Shown: piece after piece, positions 9,430-17,669 of the stretch
Position numbering within the stretch: position 1 is the stretch's first letter
Layout of the letters: each line of letters opens with the position of its first letter
Assembly: GCF_001591545.1 (NCBI RefSeq)
Contig: NZ_BCVC01000006.1
Coordinates: forward strand, 62,001-126,000
From: Lederbergia lenta NBRC 16444
GTDB lineage: Bacteria > Bacillota > Bacilli > Bacillales > Bacillaceae_C
DNA length: 64,000 nt
Reading direction: 5' to 3'
Made by a program: the position numbers and the translations under genes
Notes under the pieces: generated by a model
What the model was told of the DNA's origin: nothing
What the model saw: the letters and a program-made list of their open reading frames with translations, nothing else
Database searches by the model: none

Positions 9430-10002
9430 TTGGTAAAGCGGAATTACCATTCAAAAGGTAACTACAGACAACAACTGATGAGGTGGCAGAAAAAGCCAAC
9501 GAAAGGGGCCAGAGAGCGTTTTGAAAGTTGGTTATGGGATAGTGAGGTATTGCGTGTCTTTACCGATGCTTCCGAATTGCAACATCAAGGAATATTTGGG
9601 CTTGGGATCATTTTTGTTGGACAAGGGACTACATTGGTGAAATCAAAAAAACATTACAACCATGCAATGAGAAAAATGAATGTTTATGCCGAAATATTAG
9701 CGGTTGATTTTGCTTTGTCAAACGTAGAAGAAGTCCTGAACAACGAGTTTTATTTACCTTCAAAGGTACTAATATACAGTGATTGGAATGAAGTGGATAA
9801 ATTAAACGATTCGCCAATGATTACAAAAGGAAATACTGCTATCAATGCTGTTGCAGAAAGAATATATGAAAAGAAGTCGCTGTTTTCAATCTCTAATCCA
9901 ACCGTTGAATTAGAAATCCTATCCATGGATAAAGAGGAGAAAGTATTTAATCCGTTTTATAAGGGCTCACACAATGCAGCGAGGAGAGTAATTGGAATAT
10001 AA
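9430..10002 (+). CDS. RNase H-like fold protein
   Basis: This 190-aa protein has an RNase H-like core. The first acidic motif VFTDAS (Asp on strand 1) is followed by YAEILAV (Glu on helix A), then IYSDW (Asp on strand 4) and a C-terminal KGSHNAARRV that keeps the His but lacks the usual last Asp. This order fits RNase HI-type proteins acting on RNA:DNA hybrids. Start TTG 9430 has AAGGAGGA nine bases upstream. The missing fourth carboxylate means activity is uncertain. It lies between the four-helix-bundle gene and the frameshifted large gene. Confidence 0.6.
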   Translation: MVKRNYHSKGNYRQQLMRWQKKPTKGARERFESWLWDSEVLRVFTDASELQHQGIFGLGIIFVGQGTTLVKSKKHYNHAMRKMNVYAEILAVDFALSNVEEVLNNEFYLPSKVLIYSDWNEVDKLNDSPMITKGNTAINAVAERIYEKKSLFSISNPTVELEILSMDKEEKVFNPFYKGSHNAARRVIGI

Positions 10003-10038
10003 ATTACTAAATTATACAAGGCAATGAGGGTGAATTTT

Positions 10039-11570
10039 ATGGGAGTTTACATTGGATTGGACATTGTGCCAAATGAAATAAATCAAGAAGATTGGCAAGA
10101 GGTTTTGAGGAGACATTACTATTGATCCAGGCGTATCCATTCGCCACTTATTACGTGGATAATCTTGATGGCTTTAAAAGATTAGTTTTAGACCGTACTG
10201 AAGAGCAATACGTTGATAAATATGGCTTAAAGGAAAAGTATTGGAATATAATTGGCGACTTAGAAAGTAAAGAAACAGGAGAGAGTTTCACCTTGTTTTC
10301 CAGTATAGCTAAATATAGTGAAGTGAAAGAAGAAAGATTAAAGGAAGATATTTTATTGGGTTTCCTAAATAAGGATGACTGGGGAGCAAGAGAGGTTTTC
10401 TATTCAAAGACTCAGGGCAAGAATTATCACAATTTCATTCTAGCTATCGCTGCATTGATTGAGAACAGGTTTCCAATGTTTGCATGTTGCTATGGGAATA
10501 TTTCCATCGAGCAGGCACAAAAGGCAGTAGATTGGGCTAACTCTCTTTTAGATAGGCCGATTGATTTACCTGTCCGTGTTAACCCTTCTAAGCTCTTAAA
10601 GCGTTTAGAAGTAATTGAGATAGAAGAAAAACGTCTTGAGGCACTATACGAATTATCCATTGGTGTTAATGCAGAATTGGATGGTCTTATTGCTGAACAA
10701 TTTACTATAAATACGGTTCGGAACTATTTCTCGAGAGAATTACAAAGATTCAAGAGTGCTGCACAACTCGGGGCTAGGCTAATTATCATCAGATACCTAA
10801 ATACGGGACTTCCTTTAGAAATTCTTGTTGACATTTGTTGCTTTGATAACAAAGGCCCAAGGTTTAAATCAGTAGACTTTATCAAGGCAATCTGTTCGTC
10901 TTGGGTATTTTTAGATCCGGAAATAAGAGAAGATATGGGGATTGCCAAGAGATGGGCCGATCTCCCTGACTCCATTGAGTCGCAATTTGGAAGTATATTC
11001 TTAGATTTAGGTTTTATAGGTAGGCATACAAGCAGATATATTGAAAAAAATGATCTTTTGTCAATATTTAAAGGAAAATTTTATAAGGAAAAGACTGAAC
11101 AAATTGTAAATAAAGAATACCAAAAGTTAATTGAACGGTTAAAGATTAAAAGACAGGAATTGAAAAAGATAGAAGAATACACGGCTAATAGGGAAAAAAA
11201 TGTCATAGACACCCTGGATTTGTTGGTGTTTTGGGATAACACATACATGATAAGTGAAAGCATCATGAATGTTATTGCAACCATAAAAGAGGCGGTTGAA
11301 GAAGACATGGCTAATAAGAGCAATTTAATTCAAATGATTGGGAATGCAGAAGAGCAAGGGCAATTAATCAAAGTGTTAAGCCAGCTAATCCAGGAACACC
11401 ATAATCTGGTTTTAACAAGGGAGGCATGGGACTGGATTGAAAATGAAGCTAATGATGTCATAAAACGCATGGTGATAATGTTACTGACTTTCGAGAGCGA
11501 CGTTAATTTACGGAAACTCTACAAAGCACTCTTTGAAAATAAAGATTTGTTTTATACGTATTTAAAATAG
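10039..11570 (+). pseudogene. Unknown ~510-aa protein gene broken by a one-base frameshift
   Basis: An ATG at 10039 with an AGGGTG Shine-Dalgarno site starts MGVYIGLDIVP but stops after 28 codons at 10125. The rest of the protein is open in another frame to 11570 and would need a TTG at 10092 without a Shine-Dalgarno site. A single base missing in the TTTT run at 10103-10106 explains this: restoring it joins the frames as DWQEV, one residue, then EETLLLIQAY, to give about 510 aa. The C-terminal half is rich in charged helices. I do not recognise the family. It could be a sequencing error, a true mutation or, less likely, recoding. Confidence 0.65.
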
Positions 11571-11625
11571 CTGAAATGGCTTTGAAACTTTCCACATTAA
11601 TGTAGTGGCAAAGGAGACAGAGGAC

Positions 11626-11700
11626 ATGGAAAAGTCTATTTTAGATGAAAATCAATGTTCTACGTTGAAGATGTTGAATTTTTTTACAGGATATAGTTGA
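11626..11700 (+). CDS. Possible 24-aa peptide
   Basis: A short ORF begins MEKSILDEN and has AAAGGAG ten bases before its ATG. It lies in the gap between the frameshifted gene and the DnaA-domain gene. The only support is the good ribosome-binding site, and a leader peptide or a chance ORF is equally possible. Confidence 0.3.
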   Translation: MEKSILDENQCSTLKMLNFFTGYS

Positions 11701-11728
11701 GAAATAAATCTTGGAAGGAGTCAATAAA

Positions 11729-12289
11729 GTGGATCAATTGGAGAAGGAAAACCGTGAGTTTTGGGAGATTATCCTGCAACAGATTGAAAAACGTCTATCA
11801 AAGCCAATGTACCAAACGTGGATTGCTCCATTATCGGGGAAAATAGTAGAAGGTAATACTATTATAATTAAAGCGAAAACTGAATTTGCCAAAGAGTGGA
11901 TAATACAAAGATACTTGCATCATTTTACTGAAGTACTAAAAGAGTTGACAGGTCAAGAATTTAATTTGCAGGTTATCTATTTGCATACTAAAGAAGAAAG
12001 AAAGGAAAGCGATTCTTATTCTGCAATCGAGAAAAAAGTCATTGATGACGATAGTAGCCAACAAAAATATAAAAAAGTAAGCGTTGAAATTCCTATAATT
12101 ACTCCATCTAATCATTCAATCAGATTAAGAAGGGAAAATGAAAGGATTATAAGAAGTTTAAATCTCCCGTTAGCCGATGTAGATTTGTCGAATATGCAAA
12201 AAAGAATATATGCTAAAAATGAAAGAATTCGTGAAAAGCGTAAATGTCGGGAGAATGGAATATTTGGTTCGCTTTTTAGAAGTAAATAA
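11729..12289 (+). CDS. Stand-alone DnaA N-terminal domain (domain I)-like protein
   Basis: In this 186-aa protein, residues 1-90 match DnaA domain I: FWEIILQQIEKRLSKPMYQTW, then a strand-rich segment and AKTEFAKEWIIQRYLHHF. DnaA domain I mediates DnaA self-assembly and recruits helicase and regulators such as SirA. There is no AAA+ ATPase and no C-terminal DNA-binding helix-turn-helix. The rest is a charged tail with two Arg/Lys-rich segments. Start GTG 11729 has GGAAGGAG eight bases upstream. It could interfere with or recruit host initiation factors on behalf of the element, which is inference. Confidence 0.75.
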   Translation: MDQLEKENREFWEIILQQIEKRLSKPMYQTWIAPLSGKIVEGNTIIIKAKTEFAKEWIIQRYLHHFTEVLKELTGQEFNLQVIYLHTKEERKESDSYSAIEKKVIDDDSSQQKYKKVSVEIPIITPSNHSIRLRRENERIIRSLNLPLADVDLSNMQKRIYAKNERIREKRKCRENGIFGSLFRSK

Positions 12290-12315
12290 TTGTAATGAAA
12301 GTGGGGGGCATCAAT

Positions 12316-12516
12316 GTGAGTAAATTGAATCAAACAAGAACATTTAAGGAAACTGGGAATTCTATTCCTATTAGAGTAAACGGTACATCAACAAAACAAG
12401 TAAAAGTGACTTTTGGTAAAGTAACAGAATCCATTGTAACAAGAAAAGTCCGGGAAAAAAACGAGCGGATTATTGAATGGTATCAATTTATTAAAAGTGG
12501 ACCATTTCATGGGTAA
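12316..12516 (+). CDS. Hypothetical basic small protein
   Basis: This is a 66-aa ORF starting VSKLNQTRTF (GTG), with a G-rich ribosome-binding site (GTGGGGGG) upstream. It is rich in Lys/Arg/Thr and ends ERIIEWYQFIKSGPFHG. No family is recognised. It follows the DnaA-domain gene by 26 bases on the same strand, so it may share its transcript. Confidence 0.45.
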   Translation: MSKLNQTRTFKETGNSIPIRVNGTSTKQVKVTFGKVTESIVTRKVREKNERIIEWYQFIKSGPFHG

Positions 12517-12651
12517 AAAAAGATGCTATAAAAAAACAATCGCCAGAAGATTGGGTGTGGGCTGGGGCGACTACTGAAGCATTGATTTGATGCACCCTAA
12601 TTTGGAAAAGGAAAATGGAAAAAGAGGGACAATTGGGAGGTGCAAAAAAGT

Positions 12652-13011
12652 ATGAGTAACTATGAGAAGTTTTATACAAAAGCATGGCATGGAATGGCAC
12701 CTGAGACAAGAGGATTTGTTGTTTGTTCAGTGAGTGAAGCGACACATGTAGTGTTTTCAGAAACAGATTTGAGGTTAGCTGGAAAAGATGGAGAAAATCT
12801 TTCTAATAACCGTGTCTACCCGATTACAAAGAGTGTGGAATCGACCGACTATTTAATAATTGACGATAATGGTCAAGTGATTATTGGTTTTGATTTGTTT
12901 ATTCCTTGTGAATATTTAAAGGAAAACCACGGGAGAAATGTTGATAAAAGGAAAGAAGAATATACAACTAAAATCGTTTCACTGTTGGAGTACAAAATAA
13001 AAAGGAAATAG
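12652..13011 (+). CDS. Hypothetical protein upstream of tnpB
   Basis: This is a 119-aa protein beginning MSNYEKFYTKAWHGM, with GGGAGG about eleven bases upstream. It has alternating strand-like segments (FVVCSV, DYLIIDDNGQVIIGFDLF) and a basic C-terminus. It is not recognised. Its stop is only 20 bases from the tnpB start, so the two are likely cotranscribed. Confidence 0.5.
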   Translation: MSNYEKFYTKAWHGMAPETRGFVVCSVSEATHVVFSETDLRLAGKDGENLSNNRVYPITKSVESTDYLIIDDNGQVIIGFDLFIPCEYLKENHGRNVDKRKEEYTTKIVSLLEYKIKRK

Positions 13012-13031
13012 CAAAACGTTGGGGTGAAAAG

Positions 13032-14099
13032 ATGTCACAGACAATTACTGTACAAATTAAAATATTACCTACAAAAGATCAGGCCTCTATTTTGGAACGT
13101 ATGAGTAAGACATATATTCAGACGATTAATACCCTTGTATCTGAAATGATAACAGAAAAGAAGAGTACAATGAAATCAAGCAAAGATATTCATGCCCTTC
13201 TGCCAAGTGCTGTGAAAAACCAAGCAATAAGAGATGCAAAAAGTGTATACAAGAAAGCCGAGAAAAATAAATATAAGAATGTCCCTGTTCTAAAAAGGCC
13301 CGTGTGTGTGTGGAACAATCAGAACTATTGTTTCAACAATACCCATATTTCTATGCCCATTATGGTTAATGGCAAAGCATCTAAAACACCTATTCGGGCT
13401 TTAGTAGTTGATAAAGATCATCGAACTCTTGAGTTATTAAAGCATAAATTAGGTACGCTTCGGATTACAAAAAAGGCAAATAAATGGATTGCTCAAATTT
13501 CCGTCACGATTTCTACCGTTCAAGATATTGGAACGAAAGTTATGGGGGTAGATTTAGGGTTAAAAGTACCTGCGGTTGCTGTAACAGATGATGAAAAGGT
13601 ATGTTTTTTTGGAAATGGAAGAAAGAATAAATATATGAGGAAAAAATTTCTTTCTAAACGGAAAGAGTTAGGCAAAAAGAAAAAGTTAAATGCTATAAAG
13701 CGTTTAAAGGATAAGGAACGGCGTTGGATGCGAGATCAAGACCATAAGATAAGCCGTTCAATTGTTAATTTTGCCAAGGAAAATAAAATTTCTGTCATTC
13801 ATTTAGAGAGATTAGCGAATATTAGACAGACGACAGGAACCAGTCGTAAAAACGAAAAGAATTTGCATACATGGACATTATATCGTCTTTCACAATTCAT
13901 TGAATATAAAGCGAAATTAGAAGGTATTAAAGTTGAATATGTGAATCCTGCCTACACAAGTCAAACATGTCCTAAATGTGCTAAAAGGAACACAGCCCAA
14001 GACCGTAAATATAAATGTAAATGTGGGTTTGAAAAACATCGTGATTTTGTAGGTGCTATGAATATTCGATATGCACCTGTGGTTGATGGTAAAAGTTAA
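13032..14099 (+). CDS. tnpB: TnpB, IS200/IS605-type RNA-guided nuclease
   Basis: This 355-aa TnpB has the RuvC-like catalytic site split over GVDLG (Asp), VIHLERL (Glu) and HRDFVGAMNI (Asp), with a zinc finger (CPKCAKRN and CKCGF) inserted before the last motif. An N-terminal helical/REC-like region occupies about residues 1-150. All three catalytic carboxylates are present, so it is probably active. TnpB proteins use an RNA from the transposon's right end to cut matching DNA and help transposon retention. No tnpA is nearby. GGGGTGAAAAG precedes the ATG, only 20 bases after another gene. Confidence 0.92.
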   Translation: MSQTITVQIKILPTKDQASILERMSKTYIQTINTLVSEMITEKKSTMKSSKDIHALLPSAVKNQAIRDAKSVYKKAEKNKYKNVPVLKRPVCVWNNQNYCFNNTHISMPIMVNGKASKTPIRALVVDKDHRTLELLKHKLGTLRITKKANKWIAQISVTISTVQDIGTKVMGVDLGLKVPAVAVTDDEKVCFFGNGRKNKYMRKKFLSKRKELGKKKKLNAIKRLKDKERRWMRDQDHKISRSIVNFAKENKISVIHLERLANIRQTTGTSRKNEKNLHTWTLYRLSQFIEYKAKLEGIKVEYVNPAYTSQTCPKCAKRNTAQDRKYKCKCGFEKHRDFVGAMNIRYAPVVDGKS

Positions 14100-14270
14100 T
14101 CAGCCTAAGATGCTATATGCACTGTCTTAGGAGGGGCAATGGGATGCCCTCACCTTGAGGACTGTTCAAAACAGAAATGGACTGCGAACGATAAGTCATT
14201 CAAGAATCCCACAGGCGTTATCCTGCTTTCCCGTTTAGGGGGGAATCTCAACGAATCATATACCTATTTA
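14100..14270 (+). ncRNA. Putative omega (right-end) RNA of TnpB
   Basis: The 3' flank of tnpB has several potential hairpins: CCTAAGA/TCTTAGG at 14104-14131, GGGC/GCCC near 14134-14152 and CTGTT/AACAG near 14163-14177. A G-rich segment ending GGGGGGAATCTCAAC lies near 14238-14251. TnpB guide RNAs are transcribed from this position and end at the right end of the element. Exact ends and guide cannot be fixed by eye. Confidence 0.45.
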
Positions 14271-14396
14271 AGATATGCCGTAAATAGGATGTTGGTCTTC
14301 TTATTAAGAGTCTTTTTTTGAATGATGAAGACAAGAAGTCAAATGGAAAAGTAAGCAAATAGTTGTCGGGTTCATGGATGAAAAAACAGATATATT

Positions 14397-14429
14397 AACC
14401 GTGAGGCATTTATGCTTTGCGGTTTTTTG
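14397..14429 (+). terminator. Terminator candidate
   Basis: AACCGTGAGGCAT and ATGCTTTGCGGTT arms are followed by TTTTTG. It lies between the TnpB right end and the replication-initiator-like gene. Confidence 0.55.
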
Positions 14430-14687
14430 TTCGTTAGTTTTCTAGCACCAGCCATGCAATACATTACCTTTACCGCTGTAATACTAAATGGGCTTGTAGA
14501 ACGGACAAGTGTGAATATATTTCTTTAGAACAACATAGCATGCCTTACTTCATCATCACAACAGTAATAATCAATGTGTTGGGTAGTCATATAAATTAGT
14601 TTGGGATGGGAAAAGTTAACCCCTTTAAACGCATGATAGTAAAGGGATTGCTTATTCCACACGATAAATACAAAGGAGATGGTTTAA

Positions 14688-15725
14688 TTGATTCACACGT
14701 TCGAATTGTTTATACCGGTAATATCCGAAGACTTACAACACCTATTTTCCTTATACGGTGTTAAGCTAAACAATTACCGTTACATCCGTGCAGCTGTTAA
14801 AAAGCTAAATAGTAAAATGAAGAAAGTTTATCCTGCTTATGCCATAGTTCGTACATGGGAGCATGTAGATGGTGTATGGTATTTACAAATGAAGGTTGAT
14901 GCCATAAAGATGTTGAACAGAGGAACAATAACAGAAGAGGATTACGTTTTGGTAGAGTGTGATATTCGTAAATTTCTTAACCGACATTTTGGGGATTCAG
15001 ATTACTTTGATTTCCACACACTCACTAGAATTGACTATAAACTAGATGCAAAGCTGCTGGAACCAAGAGACCGGGAGCTGTTGTTCAAGTTACTGGAGAA
15101 ATATACAGTAAGGTTTGCATACAAAGAGAAAATTAAGTGGGGAAAAGATGAAACTGGTAATCCCCTAAAATATGAAACATCCCAATATCACAAATGTAAA
15201 AGTACGGAATTGATAATATATGATAAGGAAGAAGAACGGATTTCAAATGGTGAAGAAATCCAACCATACGATATTGGGCGACTCAGATACGAGTTGAGAT
15301 TGAAAAACAGCCACTTGAATAGTATGAAAAGGGAAGACAAAGGGGGAAAAGGTAGACCAAAGAAATTGAAAACATACTTTTCAAAAAAGCTATGGAAAGA
15401 ATACATGGAAAAGCACGTAATACCGATTGTCCATACTGGTGATTATTATAAAATCACCGAGGCTGAAAAAAAAATTTCAAATAGTTCCCTCTCGCAACGA
15501 AAAAAAGAAAGCCTTCGAAAGTTCCTCGTTATGATCTCCAAAGGTAACATTGATACCCCTCTTAAAAAGTCAAAGGAAGAGGGGGGTATATCTAAACCCA
15601 CTCATCGACAATATCTACGAGATCTTGCTAATCTCGGGATTAACCCAATTCTTATCCCCAAAAACATCTCCACTGAAAACTACACTTCTTTTCCAAGTTT
15701 CCTAGGAAACCCATTCAAAATCTAA
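14688..15725 (+). CDS. Replication-initiator-like protein (gpII/Rep-type)
   Basis: This is a 345-aa protein, start TTG 14688 with AAAGGAG nine bases upstream. It shows the pattern of filamentous-phage gpII/CRI and Rep_trans-type initiators: LTRIDYKLDA near residue 108, ELIIYDKEEE near 180 and RYELRLKNSHL near 203, spaced as in those families, plus a basic, helical C-terminal part. Such proteins nick an origin to start rolling-circle replication. The family call is from motif resemblance only. The element may therefore replicate transiently after excision. A terminator hairpin follows at 15750-15793. Confidence 0.5.
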   Translation: MIHTFELFIPVISEDLQHLFSLYGVKLNNYRYIRAAVKKLNSKMKKVYPAYAIVRTWEHVDGVWYLQMKVDAIKMLNRGTITEEDYVLVECDIRKFLNRHFGDSDYFDFHTLTRIDYKLDAKLLEPRDRELLFKLLEKYTVRFAYKEKIKWGKDETGNPLKYETSQYHKCKSTELIIYDKEEERISNGEEIQPYDIGRLRYELRLKNSHLNSMKREDKGGKGRPKKLKTYFSKKLWKEYMEKHVIPIVHTGDYYKITEAEKKISNSSLSQRKKESLRKFLVMISKGNIDTPLKKSKEEGGISKPTHRQYLRDLANLGINPILIPKNISTENYTSFPSFLGNPFKI

Positions 15726-15749
15726 GAAGTATACAGAGATTACACTGAG

Positions 15750-15793
15750 GGTGCCTAAAGTTGTTGTACCTAACATTATAGGCACCTTTCTTC
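15750..15793. terminator. Terminator between convergent genes
   Basis: GGTGCCTAA and TTATAGGCACC arms are followed by TTTCTT. It sits between the convergent replication-like gene and the minus-strand regulator. Confidence 0.6.
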
Positions 15794-15828
15794 CGCAGGA
15801 AATTTATACATGAAAAAACGAGAGCTGT

Positions 15829-16341
15829 TCATTGCTCCCGCTCGTTCTCTGGTTTATATCTGTTCATTGCGTCAATTAGTGCTTGTGCAATAAGATCTTG
15901 GGTTTTTAGATGAGGATAGAAATCCTCGCAAAATCCAGTAAATTGTCCGTAAACGTCATTGTTCATACGGATGCTTTTATTGACAAACTTTGCATCCTTA
16001 CTATAGATGCGTTTATCAAGCAGTAAAAGCCCTTGTTCTTCAAACTGCTTAACAACCTTTTTCAATGTATCTACATTTTGTTTGATAAAGGCTATTTCAT
16101 CGTCGTCCCCACTCTGTAACTTTTTTACCGCTCGTTCACCTTCGGAACGGATAAACGGATAGTATTTCTTATCAGCCTTATGATAAATATAATCCCCTTC
16201 CCGCATAATTTTACTGAAACTACTTGAGGGTATTTTTACGAGATTGCTGATTTCCTTTAAATCATGATTCTTTAATAGTTTATTGACTACTTGTACTCTT
16301 TCTGCTGGTGACATTTCGATGAATTTTTCTTTGTCCATCAT
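15829..16341 (-). CDS. Putative DNA-binding regulator (HTH plus RHH-like C-terminus)
   Basis: This is a 170-aa protein. An N-terminal helix-turn-helix-like segment lies near residues 20-45 (LKEISNLVKIPSSSFSKIM). A central charged helix follows, and a C-terminal segment (NKSIRMNNDVYGQF, then helices) resembles a ribbon-helix-helix fold. The start is the first of two adjacent ATGs (16341 or 16338) downstream of AAAGGGG; a longer version from 16359 is possible. It is divergent from the XRE gene, and a 14-base motif shared with that gene's control region lies just upstream at 16369-16382. An autoregulated repressor or segregation-type protein is plausible. Confidence 0.5.
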   Translation of the reverse strand: MMDKEKFIEMSPAERVQVVNKLLKNHDLKEISNLVKIPSSSFSKIMREGDYIYHKADKKYYPFIRSEGERAVKKLQSGDDDEIAFIKQNVDTLKKVVKQFEEQGLLLLDKRIYSKDAKFVNKSIRMNNDVYGQFTGFCEDFYPHLKTQDLIAQALIDAMNRYKPENEREQ

Positions 16342-16368
16342 TAGCACAACCCCTTTCATTTTGTAAAG

Positions 16369-16382
16369 CTAATATATGATAG
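16369..16382. promoter_or_regulatory. Operator candidate, copy 1
   Basis: CTAATATATGATAG matches the CTACTATATGATAG core of copy 2 at all but one base. It lies about 28 bases upstream of the minus-strand regulator start. Confidence 0.5.
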
Positions 16383-16443
16383 GCAGTTAGACGAAAATTA
16401 TTCTGCCAATGTAACAGATAGGGTTATATTTTGAAGACCCAGG

Positions 16444-16462
16444 TCTACTATATGATAGTAGA
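16444..16462. promoter_or_regulatory. Operator candidate, copy 2
   Basis: TCTACTAT and ATAGTAGA form a perfect 8-base inverted repeat around ATG. It lies about 46 bases upstream of the XRE-type gene, and a near copy sits before the divergent gene. The layout suggests one regulator controlling both directions. Confidence 0.6.
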
Positions 16463-16507
16463 AAAAACTGGGACCAGGAAAAGCTGGTTATATTAGGAGG
16501 ATGCACA

Positions 16508-16807
16508 ATGGGAGCGGGAGAAGGAATAGTAATGGATCAACAAACATTAGAAAGAATTAGGAAAGCAGTCGATGATTTTGGAAGTGTGATAAAAGAATAT
16601 CGTAATAAGGAAGCATTGACATATGATTCTATTGCAAGCCGAATAGGATGCAGTGCATCATTTATATTCCGTGCTGAAAGAGGGTCAAGGGAAATCCCTG
16701 TACATATGAAAATTAGGATTCTTAGGGAAGGCCTGAATTGGAATATTAATGAGATTGAACAGCTCTTGGTTGAAATAGGTAATCGGTATGAAAAAAAGAG
16801 TAGATAA
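16508..16807 (+). CDS. XRE-type helix-turn-helix protein
   Basis: This is a 99-aa protein with a Cro/CI-like HTH (about residues 37-65: TYDSIASRIGCSASFIFRAERG). It is preceded by an ideal AGGAGG Shine-Dalgarno site. Small XRE proteins of this kind control mobile-element or restriction genes. It lies between the divergent regulator and the type I restriction operon, so the operators at 16444 or 17031 are candidate targets. A hairpin at 16813-16850 may end its transcript. Confidence 0.75.
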   Translation: MGAGEGIVMDQQTLERIRKAVDDFGSVIKEYRNKEALTYDSIASRIGCSASFIFRAERGSREIPVHMKIRILREGLNWNINEIEQLLVEIGNRYEKKSR

Positions 16808-16812
16808 AATTG

Positions 16813-16850
16813 ATGAAGCTATTGCAAAAGTGTATTTGCGATAGCTTTTG
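16813..16850 (+). terminator. Terminator of the XRE-type gene
   Basis: AAGCTATTGC and GCGATAGCTT arms are followed by TTGTC, directly after the XRE-type gene. Confidence 0.5.
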
Positions 16851-16991
16851 TCATCTCATGATATGTAATTAAAAATATGTTCATTGAAGTACACCCTGTC
16901 TTAACAGATAAAAATGTAGTAATAAAGCATGTAATATTGTTTAAACAGACTTGTTCAGATGCTATAAAGTTAGTTTCATCACCACATAGGA

Positions 16992-17046
16992 TTGACTACA
17001 AGCTGAATGTGTTATATATTGTATTTAACAACATTTGTTCAAATGT
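16992..17046 (+). promoter_or_regulatory. Promoter and operator of the restriction-modification operon
   Basis: TTGACT (16992-16997), a 17-base spacer and TATATT (17015-17020) form a good sigma-A promoter. A perfect 7-2-7 inverted repeat, ACATTTG-TT-CAAATGT (17031-17046), lies near the expected start point and before the Shine-Dalgarno site of the first hsd gene. This suggests repressor control. Confidence 0.65.
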
Positions 17047-17076
17047 CATATTTGACAATTAAACAGGAGGTGTAAA

Positions 17077-17658
17077 ATGCAACTTGGAGACATTGCTAAG
17101 ATAAGTACAGGTCTTGTATTAAGTAGAAAAAAGGCTCAGGGGGATCATGATGCAAAGGCTACATATAAACTTCTCACCCTAAAGAACATCTCCGAAGATG
17201 GTATTATTAATAATGAGCCTTTAGATGAATTTATCAGCGATGATGTGTTAGAAGATCATTACTTTACAATTGAAGGCGATGTATTAATTCGATTAAGTCA
17301 TCCCTATACTTCTGTTTTTATTGATAAGAAACATAGAGGGCTATTAGTACCATCATATTTTGCGATAATTAAAGTGGATCAAATGAAGTATCTTCCACAG
17401 TATATTGCTTGGTACTTAAATACATCTGAAGTAAAAAAGGAATTGGAACGATCACAATCAGGGAGTCGTATTCCGAGTACAAATCAAAATATACTTAAAA
17501 CAATACCTGTAGCTAAAACAACAATGGAAAACCAAAAGGCCTTTATAGAGCTACTACGACTTCATCTACAAGAACAACATCTTTATAAAAAGTTAATAGA
17601 AGAAAAAGAACGTTGGTTTCAAGGAATCTCTAATCAATTATTACAGGGGAGACAATAG
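17077..17658 (+). CDS. Half-size HsdS-like specificity subunit
   Basis: This 193-aa protein has a single target-recognition domain followed by a helical conserved region (SQSGSRIPSTNQNIL, then a C-terminal coiled coil ending SNQLLQGR). A complete type I HsdS has two such units. The start has AGGAGGTG seven bases upstream. It lies 11 bases before hsdM and heads the operon, while a full HsdS follows hsdM. It could dimerise to make a second, palindromic specificity or act as a regulatory partner. It is too well conserved in structure to be a simple fragment. Confidence 0.8.
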   Translation: MQLGDIAKISTGLVLSRKKAQGDHDAKATYKLLTLKNISEDGIINNEPLDEFISDDVLEDHYFTIEGDVLIRLSHPYTSVFIDKKHRGLLVPSYFAIIKVDQMKYLPQYIAWYLNTSEVKKELERSQSGSRIPSTNQNILKTIPVAKTTMENQKAFIELLRLHLQEQHLYKKLIEEKERWFQGISNQLLQGRQ

Positions 17659-17669
17659 GAGGAGTTTAA

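Noticed and set aside
10092-10125. Programmed -1 frameshift in the large unknown gene
   Set aside because: The join has only GGTTTTG, which is not a canonical X XXY YYZ slippery heptamer, and no clear downstream stimulator was seen. A one-base deletion is simpler.
12508-12576. 22-codon ORF beginning MGKKRCYKK
   Set aside because: It overlaps the end of the 66-aa ORF and has no Shine-Dalgarno site; too short to support.
14139-14321. 60-codon ORF after tnpB
   Set aside because: It lies in the hairpin-rich right-end RNA region, has no family features, and is better explained as non-coding.
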